Source: Motacilla alba alba | Lineage: Eukaryota; Chordata; Aves; Passeriformes; Motacillidae | Direction of reading: 5' to 3' | Assembly: GCF_015832195.1 (NCBI RefSeq) | Contig: NC_052017.1 | Location: 79,175,801-79,239,800 of the forward strand | Length of the DNA: 64,000 nt | Shown: positions 50,001 to 61,426 of the stretch, one piece after another | Numbering within the stretch: position 1 is the first letter of the stretch | Layout: the number at the start of each line of letters is the position of its first letter | Notes under the pieces: generated by a model | The model's input: only the letters and a program-made list of their open reading frames with translations | The model's database searches: none | Told to the model about the DNA's origin: nothing | Position numbers and translations under genes: made by a program

Positions 50001-51400
50001 CAAACCTTTCTGGATTCTATTATCTTTTATTTATTGTATAAATCAAGAACAAAAAACTAAGTTGTTCAAGCTCTGTTAGAAGTTCCTGCATTTCTGTTCA
50101 CTGCTTTATATGATTACACTTCATCTTGAACTGTTAAAAAGATTTGTGTTTTTTCATAATGTAAGGATACATTGATGCAATGACACAAAGGACAGTCAAA
50201 ATGGTGACGTGATATTCCCTAATATTTCAATAAAATTTGAGTAGTCTGATGCATTACCTTGATTCAGTACTATTTTCTGTACTGTGTTGAAGGAGAAATT
50301 ATTTGCCCGCAAATTAATTTATAAAACTTGTACATTTACCTACTTTGACTTGAATTTCTTACTTCTGTCCTGATTCTTTCAAATTAGCTATACTTAAATT
50401 TATTATGATGATCATTTTTATAAGAAGCTTTTTTAATTGCAATATCATAATAAAATTATCATAAATCTTAATATTTCATAAGGAGACATTAACCATTAAA
50501 AAAAAGTCATTATTTTGTTAAAGACTGATGTAGCAGTTGCTTTCCTCTCTCAATTTGTCTCCAGTCCAGGTATTCTTTGTTTCCTCTGTCACCAATATTG
50601 TTATATAGCCCAATATATTTGTTTGGCATTTTAATAAATCCATAATCCTTGTCCTATTTTAATATTATTGGTTTCTAGGAATTTCTTTTGCGATTTGCAT
50701 GTAGTTATGTTTTTCTATCATCTTGTAATTTGAATTTGTGTCTTTTATGTCCATTTTATTAAGATGAGTCATTTCAGTACTGCTTCTTTTCCACATTAGT
50801 GAAATTTCCCTGGATTTTAATGGATATGTATGTATTTTAAAATTTTAGGATGATTCAATAAGTATTTTAATATTTCTAATAGATTTTAAATATCTATATA
50901 GTGTATTTATTTATGTACTTTCAAAGGAGATGCCTTCTATTCTTATAGTTTCTTATAATAAAATCGATCAACTGAAACCTCTTTTGGTTTTTCAATATAT
51001 TCTTATCAACATAAAGTAATTTGCAGTATATTTCTGAAAACTGTACTTTCCACAGAGGCAACGTATCCAACATAATGTTTTGGAACAGACTGAATTGGCT
51101 CCATAAAAATTCATTCTATGCTTTCCAAACGTTTTTGTTTAAACCACATTTGAATTTCACATATGGAGGATCATCGTGTTAGATCTATTGGGGAAAATAA
51201 GACTGTTAAACTGGAAAGTCTGGTTTTATGACAAAAAGATGGAATCTGATATATAATGAGGGAAAGATGTCTGCAAAAAATGTACTTTGTTTACTGAGTC
51301 AATATAGCAACAGGGTGAGAATGAGCTTATTTCAATGTCATTTTAATTTAATTGTTCTTTTCAGTGGAATCAAATTCCTGAAATAATGTGATGCATCTGT
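44005..51400. other. unique AT-rich sequence, no gene recognised
   Basis: About 7.4 kb. The longest reading frame of the window outside repeats (46830-47273, 147 codons) lies here but is not recognised. It also has a T-run at 48247-48259, a GTT microsatellite at 48620-48643, and a very AT-rich stretch at about 50000-51050 with an octamer-type ATTTGCAT (about 50693). A weak CR1-tail-like word near 46078 was not accepted. Confidence 0.55.
48620..48643. repeat. (GTT)n short microsatellite
   Basis: Interrupted GTT units (GTTGTTGTCATTGTTGTTGTTG). Short, with no other annotation. Confidence 0.8.
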
Positions 51401-51835
51401 GAAGAAGGGAAATCCAATTCTAAGATGCTCCAGGGCAAACATTTCCAAGAGAAGTAAGGAAGTTTTTGTGCCATTGTACGAGGTCCCATACCAAACTCAT
51501 CTGGAAAACTGTTTTTGTCAGCCATACTCAATAAAAGAAACTGAAATGGGAAGAGCTACCTATAAGAGCACAAGGAACATCAGGAGAATGGGGAGTTGAT
51601 ACTTGGAGAAGATTCCGGTAGAACAGCTTGTTTGGATGAGCAAAACAAAGATTCAAATGGGGTATGATTACTGTCTTGGAATATGTTATAAGGGAAGCTC
51701 TTAGGAAAGAAGCTGTTAAAGCTAAATATCAATGTTGGCAAAAACGTTAATGGGAGTGAACTGGCTATAACTAAACTGAGCACAGATATTGCAAAATGTC
51801 TGACTATCAAAATAACAAAGTTCTGAAAAACTCTC
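51401..51835 (+). mobile_element. old CR1-like LINE, ORF2 C-terminal fragment
   Basis: A diverged CR1 copy in sense orientation from the same ancient kind as that at 42160. Block order agrees with the CR1 region downstream of RT: 'gaagggaaatccaattctaagatgc' (51404-51428), 'gtgccattgtacgaggtcc' (51468-51486), 'actcatctggaaaactg' (51495-51511), 'ggggtatgattactgtcttgg' (51659-51679) and 'gctgttaaagctaaatatcaatgttggcaaaa' (51711-51742). The 66-codon frame 51399-51599 is the surviving coding piece and includes a P-x-x-T-H-L-E-N-C-F motif equivalent to the RPHLEYC-type block of CR1. Inactive, with no 3' tail octamers visible. Confidence 0.78.
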
Positions 51836-53391
51836 AGATCCAAAAAACAGGGTCAAAAATCTTGGTCAAAATTTTTGCCAAATAGGCTTCCAGCTTCACC
51901 TCACTATCACACAAAAGACTGAAATGTCAGAATAATGCTCAGTTTCATTGTTATGTTTTGAGTGATTCTTTTTAAGCTTCTATGATTAAAATTTTTTTTT
52001 ATTTACAACTCATATATTTTGAGCTGCTTTGATTCTGAAGAAATTTAAGAATACCTTTTACTTGCTTTCAATGGTCAATATTTTTTTAAAATCTCATTCC
52101 ACTTGCACTTTATAATATATGTTAGTCTGACACCACTTTTTCCTGAAGATTTTTGTTCCCTTTTGCCCATATGCTGAACTAAGGGAAAGAACATAAAATT
52201 TCAGAAAAGTTGTGGAACTTTCTCAAATGGACACATGATTTTTGAAAAACAATGCTATGATTGACTTTAATCTCAAATCCATTACAGAGGGAAATCCAGA
52301 ATATGTATAACTAAATAGCAACCAAAGGGCAGGATTATGAAAAATTAATAAATTAATACATTTCTGATAGTGACAAGTAAACATTATTTTACACTGAAAT
52401 CATTACATTTTGTAGTGAGTGGCTGATATTTTAGTTCTATATGCTGAAGGACAAACCATGTGCAGCTTGATGTGTACTTGCACAGTTTACTGCCAATAAT
52501 TTTCAATTGCATAATCAAAATGACAGCACAATGACATGTAAATGACTGGGAAGGATCCACATGTTTCGCAAATTAAGATTTTTGAGTTTTAATAATTTCC
52601 AGTGCTCTTTGTTCATCAACTAATCAAAACCACTTTTGGAAAAGAAATGCAGGTAAATTCACTCAGGTTTGAAGTGAATATAATAATCCACACTGCAATT
52701 ATCTTCCAAATTGTTTAGAGACTTGGATTAACAAATACACTGAATGTATGTTGTTTAAATTGAGTATGCTAGATCTTCCACATACAGGTCACCAGAACAG
52801 GAGGTCAGCCTCCAGGTGTATCTTTCTTGCTGTTCAGTATGCTGAAAGATACCAAGGAAACAGAGATTCAAGACACCAAACATCCTGTTGATGTACATAT
52901 CAGATATGAAGACGAAATCTGTCAGATATATTTTCAGCTCTTCCACAGAGCTCAGTGCTTGAACTCAGTCAAATGTCATAGCAACGTTTCATCTCTCAAG
53001 ATCTTGCTTCTGTAAAATAGTTGAGGCAAGTTCTGAAACTTCAACAGAGGGAATACAGAAAGCTGACTGAAATACAATACCGTAAACATCTTCTGAGAAG
53101 TGCAAAGACACGGGATAGGTAAGACCCCTTTTAAAGCTCCCCAACCAAAAGTATACAATATAAATACTTCCAGGAAACTGCCTTTTTTACAGTACCAGTT
53201 CTGAGTGGACAGAAAACAGAGTGAACATATGCCACACTACAGGAATCTGCTGCTCTGAACTACTCTAGCTGCCATTAGATCTTCCAGCACCGCTTAATTT
53301 CATTAAATTTTATTTTATTTAAAAATAATATATCTAATGCATTGCTACCTCTGAGCTACTCTGAATTTCTGAACCACCAGTAGTGCCATGG

Positions 53392-53404
53392 CAAGTGTCA
53401 CTTG
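53392..53404. promoter_or_regulatory. palindromic NK2-type homeodomain site
   Basis: CAAGTG-T-CACTTG is a perfect odd palindrome. The minus-strand half extended by one base reads TCAAGTG, the NK2-class consensus (T-C/T-AAGTG). The overlapping AGTGTC...GACACT forms a second small inverted repeat. Function is inferred from the motif only. Confidence 0.25.
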
Positions 53405-53875
53405 ACACTATTGGCTAACTCATTGCAGCCTGGACCCTTAGGCTTCTGTCAGGTAGTTTATTTCTCACAAAGAATGATTTCTGTCTGTCCTATTTAAATG
53501 CTTCCAATTTATGTCTATAAAGCACCATGCCTTAAAACTAGTTCATTAACTTTATGTGCAGCAGTCACACAGATGTGACAGCAGCACTTGTGATGAATGC
53601 CCAAAACATGGCTGAAAAAATGATATTCCTATTAAGGCAAATAAGATTATTAAATAGTTGGTGCCTGTCTCTCATATATCATAGCTGAGATTAAAGTTTG
53701 TAATCAAAACTTACACATTTGTAACAATTATCAAGCACACTAACTGAAAACACGATGACATGCAAACGTGCATATATGTATATCTATATATGTGCATATA
53801 AATGTGAGTTTCAAATAACAGTTCTAAAAATTGTATAATTTAAGTTCCTTAGGAACAGTGCCACTGTCTTTCTGA

Positions 53876-53910
53876 TTTTTTTTTTTTGTGCTTTTTTTTG
53901 CTTTTTTTTG
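53876..53910. repeat. T-rich simple repeat
   Basis: Twelve T residues, then GTG, then two units of GCTTTTTTTT-like sequence. It ends in GGCCTTGCAG, which looks like a splice acceptor but without further exon evidence. Confidence 0.85.
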
Positions 53911-54072
53911 GCCTTGCAGGAAGCTAGTTCTTGAAAGCAACTGCCGGAGATTCAGTTTTTTTTTTTGAAAACTTTCAGGATAAATATTAACTCAGAATAC
54001 TCTCTGGAGATACTAATTTCTAAAATGCCGACCATGGCTGGTAAAGCAGAGTAGTGCTTAAAGCAGTAACAC

Positions 54073-54097
54073 ATTCTAGCATATTCTATGCTAGAAT
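54073..54097. repeat. perfect 11-bp inverted repeat with 3-base loop
   Basis: ATTCTAGCATA (54073-54083) and TATGCTAGAAT (54087-54097) pair fully around TTC. A direct repeat of CATAAAAATGT follows within 40 bases. No RNA gene is recognised. Confidence 0.9.
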
Positions 54098-56892
54098 ACC
54101 ATAAAAATGTCTGCCATATCATAAAAATGTGGGTGGAGGTTCATGAACTCTTTCAGAAGAAAACAAAAAAGCTTTAACTTTTAAATAAAAATTTTATTTT
54201 GTCAGCTATTGATTGGAATATATGTCAGCTGTTTTTTGTATTGTTTGGAATATTTTTTTCAAATGTGTTTGAATGTTCGTTGACAAAAATGTGAGAATTA
54301 AAGCAGTTTTCTGTGGGCAGAGTAGATTTGTAGAGTTCAGGAATAATTTACAGCATACCATAATCACTCCTCTCTTATCCCTCTCTGTTTCAGGTGAAAG
54401 TCCTTACAGGCCATTTTTCCTACCTTAATTTTAACTTGATATTTCTACTATCCACATCTTGCCATTCAGTGCTGATACTTTTGCTTCTTTCACCCACATC
54501 ACCCTACCACAGATCACTTCTATCTGTGACACTTCATTTCTCTTTTACAGATTCCCATTTTATCAAGCCAGTTGCTTTCCCAGCCTTTTCATCCTACTAA
54601 TAACCTTTCTTTTCCTCTCAAAGATATTATCTTTTTAATTCTTCTCTCTAGAATTCTTTCCTATGTCTCCTGAATTTATGCTTCTGGACAAAAAAGAAAT
54701 TGATTAGTTAAGGTCAAAGTTTTTTAAATCAAAGAACTTTAATATATATGTAAATGCAAATTTCAAAAGCTATACTTGTGCACTAGACAGATTTAAGAGA
54801 GCTATAAATCTATATGCATTCCTGTAAAATCCCTCTATTTTTTCAATTAATCTCTCTTCAATATTCTCAGTAGCAGTAATGCTTCAAAATAAAACTTCAT
54901 GTATATATCATGGCTTTATTGGAGGGGGGAGAGGGGAATTTTACCTATTAAGTTGGTGTAATTTTTAGATAAATCAGAACAGAAAAGAGAGCACAATTAC
55001 AGATATGATGTAAAGCCACATCTAAAAAGATCATATAAGATCAGACTTCAGGATATTTCACAATTTGAGCACAGTCTGAAGACAGTTGAAATTCATTTTA
55101 AAATTATATTGCAGTTAAGTCAATCCAATTTTAACTTTTTTAAAGTAAAATCTTCCTTGCATCATCCCCACTCAAAAGATATTTGCCACAGATCTTAGTG
55201 ACAACTCACTTCTTTATGAGACATGAAAAATGAATGGGGGGGATGGTGTAATGTTGTGGGTTTGATCCTGATCTTTTCCCAAGAAAGTTGGCTGTTCTCT
55301 TAGAGATGTATGAGGTGAGTGTAAATGTTACCAGGCAGCTGTCCAGTCCAGCACCTTGTCTACATTGCTGCTCCATAGGAACATCTAGAAACTTCACTAA
55401 AAATTATAATGCAATAAATTTTCATAGGAAAGGAAATTATTACTGGTCTACTGCTTTTTAATTCTGTTAAAGACATACAGAAAACATTGGTAGGAAATTT
55501 TGTGTGGCTTCTAGCGGTGAGTTGTATCACAGATTATTTCTCTACAAAATAGCTGTTCAGCAATGCCAACTAATGTTAAACATCTCTTTTGTTTAATATT
55601 ATCCTATGTCTTAGATGATAAATTATTCTTAATGTGTGAACTTTTAGAAAGCTGGACTTGTTGAAATCAGAATATTTTTCCTTTAAGCTACATGAAAATG
55701 TCACTTCCCTCCTCTCAGCATGCTGGACAGCTGCAATGTAAGGTGAAAATTAGATCTGGGCCTTAAAAACAATTCTGTGCCTACAAGATTCTCAAAAACT
55801 GAAATACCTGGCAAATACCTTGATGACAGGTAGCAGGAATACGCAGAGGTCTTTGAAAGAAAATATTTTCTGAAAAAGGTAAAAATTTAGGAAAGGCAGC
55901 CTAAATTTGAAATGCAGGTGAGATGTAGGAGGTTATTTTCCTAATAAATAGGAGGGATCTTTTTTAAGCAGTCTAGAAAATTATAAACTTTTTTTCTCAA
56001 GTGTTTTTTAAATGAGATTCCTAAACAATCTTTGTGACTAACTGTCTGGGAAAGAATAACACATACGAAGGTCAATGGCAAAGTCCAACTCACTTTAATA
56101 GCCAAAGAATTAAGTTAATTCAGAGCTGATATTTCTCTGACAGTGTACTCTGTCTTGAAATATTTCTATGAAGTAAGGTTAAGTAAAATTAAATATTTTT
56201 AGTATATGAAAAAGCACAAGTCTTAATACACCTTCAAAATCTTAAACATCCTAATCATTCAATAATGGAATATTTTTTCTAACAAAATTTCATTACAATT
56301 TCTAAACCTGAAAATAATCTGCACTGTCTGTTAGCACCTTAAGACATCTCTTTCCATCTAACTTTCCAGCTCTTCAACCTATCTCCAAGAAATTGCACTG
56401 TACTGCAGTGTGAGTTGCAACATAATCAATTAAAAATAAGCCCCTGCTGCAATAGTACACCAAAACTTTATGTGTGGTCTTATCACAATAAAAACTGTTC
56501 TGGTTTAGCTATTACTGAATTCAAATAGTTTTTTACAACTTTCCAGTGCTCACTTCATAGTAATTGTACTATGTAAGAATAGCAGTACATCATGCTATTT
56601 ACTGAAAACTTTTGGAAGCCTCAACTGGTCAATCAGACAAAAATACTATCAATCTTTAAGCTTTTTTTTTTTAATTAAAACCAGAATCTCCAACTTTTAA
56701 TGTACTAAGAAGCCATCCAGAATCTACAGGGATTTTAAATTTTTTTTTATATTTTATGTTCTTTATGATTTTTTTTCCTAGGCATGTTTTCAGATATTTT
56801 TTTTCCTCTGGATATTCCTAAGAGAAGCAAACCTGTGCCTATGAAATTGATTCAACCATAAATCCAGAAACTGACTCCTTTGATATTTTACC

Positions 56893-56907
56893 TTTTTTTT
56901 TTTTTTT
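56893..56907. repeat. poly(T) run
   Basis: Fifteen T residues just before the acceptor-like CTTGTAG at 56916-56922. It could be a simple repeat, or the pyrimidine tract of a splice site. Confidence 0.85.
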
Positions 56908-57594
56908 CCCTTAACCTTGTAGAAAATGGAAATCTGCTCCCACATTTGGTACCTGGATATTCTTTTCTATATAGTGATCAAGCCTTGCCATGGTCAAGAT
57001 GAGCAGTGGTCCATACTTAAAAAATCACAACTGACCTCTCAGCCACACTGTCAAAGACCACGCAAAGATGAAATTTCAATGACATTCATCTGCTTTGTAT
57101 TTGCACTCCAGCTGATGCAGGTATCATGACAGATGTATTTTTTCAGCTCAGACTTACATTTCAGTTCAGCTCTGAAGTACACAATGCCCTAATTTAAAAG
57201 CATATATTTTTGTTTTCCTCATAAGCTGAAAAATGTGGAAGGGTGGATAAGAGCTGACAGACTGACATGTGTTTATACTGAAATTAAAGTATTGAAGTTC
57301 ACCACACTTGAAGTGAAACATTAATCCATTAGTTTCCTCAGCCTACATTTTTTTAACCTATATAAGAAGAATTTAAAGAGTGAGCAGTTACTAAGATCAT
57401 GAAATATATTACCATGATCAAATAGAATAAGAGAATACTCTTTTATCACGTCATTTTCTGACTGCAATTTCTGTTTAGCTCTTGTTGGGATGACAAGGTG
57501 CTGCTGCTTTTGCTAGTTTGCAATTGAGAATTGCTATTACCATCTGAGTTGTGTTTCTGGGAACTGTGTTTAGTCCAAGTCAATTTTCCACTGG

Positions 57595-57801
57595 TTGGAA
57601 AACTTTTACTCCACAGAGTGTCCATCCCTTGGAACAGGCTGCCTAGGGAAGTGGTTGAGTCATCATCCTTGGAGTTATTTAAAAGACATGCATACTTGAA
57701 GACATGGTGTTTTGGGCTTGGAAGTACTGTGTTAATGGTTGGACTCAGTGATCTTGGAGGCCATTTTCAACCAAGATGACTCTATGATTCTGTGATTCTG
57801 T
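57595..57801 (+). mobile_element. CR1 retrotransposon, short 3' tail
   Basis: The last 200 bp or so of a CR1 copy, sense strand. Blocks are 'ccttggaacaggctgcctagggaagtggttgagtc' (57628-57662), 'ggagttatttaaaagacatg' (57670-57689), 'gttggactcagtgatcttggagg' (57739-57761), and the terminal octamers CTATGATT-CTGTGATT-CTGTA (57782-57801). The 82-codon frame at 57531-57779 is a shadow that includes the CR1 NRLPREVV-type end of ORF2. 5'-truncated and inactive. Confidence 0.95.
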
Positions 57802-59409
57802 AAGGATGACTGCAGAAGAAATAAATATATGCTTCATTTTCTGTAACTGGGGTTTGGTGGCGTGGACGGGGCCAGCTGTAACTCAGTCCTGCTGGAGACA
57901 ACGCACTGGTTGTTGGCATGTCACCTGTCCTCAGCCCTAACATCTCACAGCGTCATGACTGCCCTAAGCCAGATGGCTATGAGATGAAGAAGCCTGCAGG
58001 ACTTACCCCATGCTAGGATACTGAAAAAGAGATTTATCCTTTAAGAACTTGTGCAAGGTGCTGCTTCAGTTTTCCCTGCAGGAGTTGGTTCCCCGGCCAA
58101 GGCTCCCCTCTCACATCCACCCACAGCTCACAGCATGCGCCATGCCCAGCTCAACACAGACACCTCAATCAGTGTAATAGCTGAGCTGTCTGGTAAAAAA
58201 CCCCAAACCAATAAACAACAAACAAATCCCAAAGAACAACAAAAAATCCAATCAATAAATAAATCTGCTTTACTTCCAACTTTTCTCTCCTTGCTTGGAA
58301 AGCATATTACACTACTACTTTGTCTCTTCCCTCCAGGCTTCTGACAGACCACATGCCTTTGTTTTCACATCTACTGTTTACCTTTTAAAAGCACTCCTCT
58401 CAGCATCATGCTGTTTTCTGAATTTTGTCGTTTACTTCAGTGTATGTACTCTGCAGAGGCCAGGAGCTTGGAAAAAGCCATGAATTCTTTTCCTAACTAG
58501 AAGTGTCAAACTTGCTGAGCATACATCTTTTCACATATAATTTTGTAGTGGGGATTCAGCCCTGACTGCCTTCTCAACTCAAAATATTAGCACTGGGACT
58601 GCTGAACTGCACAAACATATGCTGAGTTTGATGGAATATTCACACATTTTAGATTCTACTTGCTAAAATAAAAGGCTCAGAGACAAGACAACAGCTTTTT
58701 CTTATAAAATTATTTAAATAATCAAAAAAAGCATTTATCAACAACAAAGGTACAACCACCAATTTTCCAGACCCTGGCCACACTTCTGATCTTGGTCAAA
58801 GTGACTGTAGCACTGTAGCACTGAGGTAAGATCCAGTACAGCCTTGTCAGAACTCCAGGATAGTAACATTTATCACTAGTCATGCAGGAGGAGTTTTTTG
58901 ATGATTGTGGGCAGATTATCACCACAAGTGTGGCAAATGCAGAAGGTTCTGCAAAAGGATCATGGGACAAACACCTTCCACAGATGATGTTAGTCCCAAA
59001 TTCCTTTTTGCTTCAAGAACAGTTACACTAGAAAAATCCAACCTTTCTACTCCATTCCTGCATAGGCTCCTCACAATGGACTTTGTCTCAGTAGATGAAC
59101 TCCACTCTCCTGTAAAAGTTTCTCCTCCTTCCTCCTTTCCAGCCCACAGGATATTACACAAGTTTAGGTTTTTTAGTCTGAAAGGAGATGACCCTTCAGG
59201 CTTTTCTTGGAGTATATTTGGGGTGAGACATAAAAGGGGTTTGTTCTTCCTGAGCATTAGCTGGAAACAGAAGAATGCATATTGAGTGCAGAAGTCTACT
59301 CCCTTATCTGCCTTTACCTCAGTTCCTTGCATTGCAAAGCCAAAGCTCACAGTCTGTGTATGAAGAGCTTTGGATTGTACTCTCTATCTTGCGTTTTTGT
59401 GTCCCAGTG
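57802..59409. other. G+C-richer unique segment, no gene recognised
   Basis: About 57845-58200 is less AT-rich than its neighbours and has several CpGs (GGCGTGGACGGGG near 57859, CAGCGTCATG near 57949, CATGCGCC near 58134). I could not assign it to a repeat or gene. At 58905-59350 both strands are open (126 codons plus, 143 codons minus), also unassigned. A tandem pair of CTGTAGCA units lies near 58803-58820. Confidence 0.5.
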
Positions 59410-59490
59410 AATCATAAAATTGTTTAGGCTGGAAAAAAGGTTCAGATCATTAAGTTCAACCTAGCATTTCCTAGTCCACCACTAAACATT
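59410..59490 (-). mobile_element. CR1 3'-tail remnant (antisense)
   Basis: About 80 bp matching the complement of the extreme CR1 3' end: 'aatcataaaattgtttaggctgg' (59410-59432), then 'cagatcattaagttcaacc' (59443-59461) and 'ctagtccaccactaaaca' (59471-59488). It is too short to place in a subfamily. Confidence 0.85.
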
Positions 59491-59557
59491 TGTTTTTAGT
59501 ATATATATAATGTGTGTGATGGCTTCCTGTTCAGAAAAATATGACTGTGTGAGTGTC

Positions 59558-60003
59558 TGATGCTACGTCAAATACTAAAGACAAAAGAGTTGATGTTGTG
59601 TTATCACTACAAAGCAGAATCATTTATTGGCACTATACCTATTTGCTGAAGAGCAGCCGCATGCATTTTGCCAGTGCAGCACTGACGAAGCTGTTTCCCT
59701 TCTGAAGACTTGTCTCTCACTATTCTGAGCAGTTTATATCAGTAATTGTGAAGATTTTCTGTATTTGCTAGGCTCTTCTCAGTCTCCAGCTCAGCAACTA
59801 ATTCTGGTGTCTGTCCAGAGAGCCGTGGAATAGAGACCTGGGTGAGCTTGGGTTGCCTGGGACATCTGGTCCCTCTCATCACTCAGAAGACAGCCTAGAC
59901 CCAGTGCCCAAAGGCACTGGAGGGCTGTGACCTGCCTGGTTTGGCATTCTCCTTAAATGAAGAGTCCAGCATTCAAACTCACTGATGGGGGAGAGTCTCA
60001 TCA
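59558..60003 (-). mobile_element. possible solo LTR (minus strand), unproven
   Basis: The segment starts TGATGC and could end ...CATCA. It has an AATAAA as the complement of 59623-59628 and a TATAAA as the complement of 59733-59738, about 110 bases upstream in the minus sense. This layout closely matches the solo LTR at 19475-19903. However, no target duplication flanks it and overall similarity to that LTR is weak by eye, so the limits and the identity are tentative. Confidence 0.3.
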
Positions 60004-61386
60004 CAAATAATAGGTCAGAACATTTCTGTAATAGTTTTTCCAAACTTTTCACTGAAATGTTCTGTGCAGGAAGTCTGAATAATTAGTGGGGTTACATCCC
60101 TTTAGACAACTACTCACTTATTCCACACATAGGAGAGGAAATAATTTGAAGTATTTATATACACATATCAGATACTTTACATGTACTCATGAATATATAT
60201 ATGTAATATTTATTGGCATGGAAAATTGCTTAGAATTATCCTTTGATTTGCATTTTTTTAAATTGTAATTCTTTTAAAGTAGCTACCAGAAATGGTCAGT
60301 TAGAATAAATAACAAGAAAACAAGCTACCAGAGAGCACAGGAATTAGAACATAAATTGTAATATTAGCTTTCAATTAATGTTTAAATGTTTCTGATTACC
60401 TAAATAAGTGCCAGTTAAAAGCTCAAGTTCTAGTCATTAATAATTGTACATGAACTGATACAGATGTCTTTTAGGAGAAAAAAAAATCAAGCATGCAATT
60501 GTATGAGTAACTAGGGGAAAGAAACAAGATTGGAAAACATATAAAACATATACATGTTGTTAAATGTGTGTATTTTTCATTTTATAAAAAACTTGAAATT
60601 CTGATTTTTTTAAATTAATGAAAAAAAGCATTTTTAGAAATAATACCTGATTTATGAATACTTTATGTATTATGTGTAATACATGTTCAAAATTATGTAT
60701 GCATGTGATATATATGTGCAAAGGAACAGTATAAATCTCATTTACATGCTATGGATATAACATATATGTTTATACAAACATACATGTTTTCTGTGCTTAT
60801 GTTAAAATATGAGAGTCCTGTAAATTAGAAATTTTTAATTAAAACATTTTTTAAATAGTCATATGATTAGCCAAATTCAAGAAATTCTCATGTATTTTTT
60901 GTTGAAAAACCCTTGAGAGAAATTTATTTCTGGTTAATTGGTGTTACCTGTAAAAATGAAATGAAAGTGTCTTTCCAGTCTATCGGATAATCATTATTAC
61001 AGCAATTTCTAAAGTAATCTCATATCCACACAGGACTGGAGACACAGATATTGTCTTGAATACTAAATACATTTATATTTTAAAATTATCATCTAGGTTA
61101 TTATGCAATATGTTCTCATAATAATCTTTGTGCATCAAATTATTTAGGCATGTAGTTGAATCCTTGGAAATTCTCAGTTCACATTAGTCAATCAAAGAAA
61201 TTATTAATAGAGGAAATCTGAGGAGATTTTTTTTTCCTACAATATAACCATTCAGAATGTGGCAGCAAAAACAGTCAACAACACAATTTTGTGATCAGGA
61301 CCCCTGCAACACATAAAAACAATTAGGTAAACTTCACAGTGTAATTTGCTTTTACTTTGTTTTTTACTTGGATTCTGCAATTCAGG

Positions 61387-61426
61387 AAAAAAAAAAAAAA
61401 AAACAAAAAAACAAACAAAAAAAAAA
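61387..61426. repeat. A-rich simple repeat
   Basis: Seventeen A residues followed by CAAAAAAACAAACAAAAAAAAAA-like text. No coding or LINE sequence precedes it on the plus strand, so it is not shown to be a retroposon tail. Confidence 0.9.

Larger units (their letters stand above)
51836..57594. other. unique AT-rich sequence with small structures
   Basis: About 5.8 kb without a recognised gene. It contains an NK2-type palindrome (53392-53404), T-rich microsatellite (53876-53910), 11-bp hairpin (54073-54097) and an exon-like segment (56923-57120). Confidence 0.55.
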
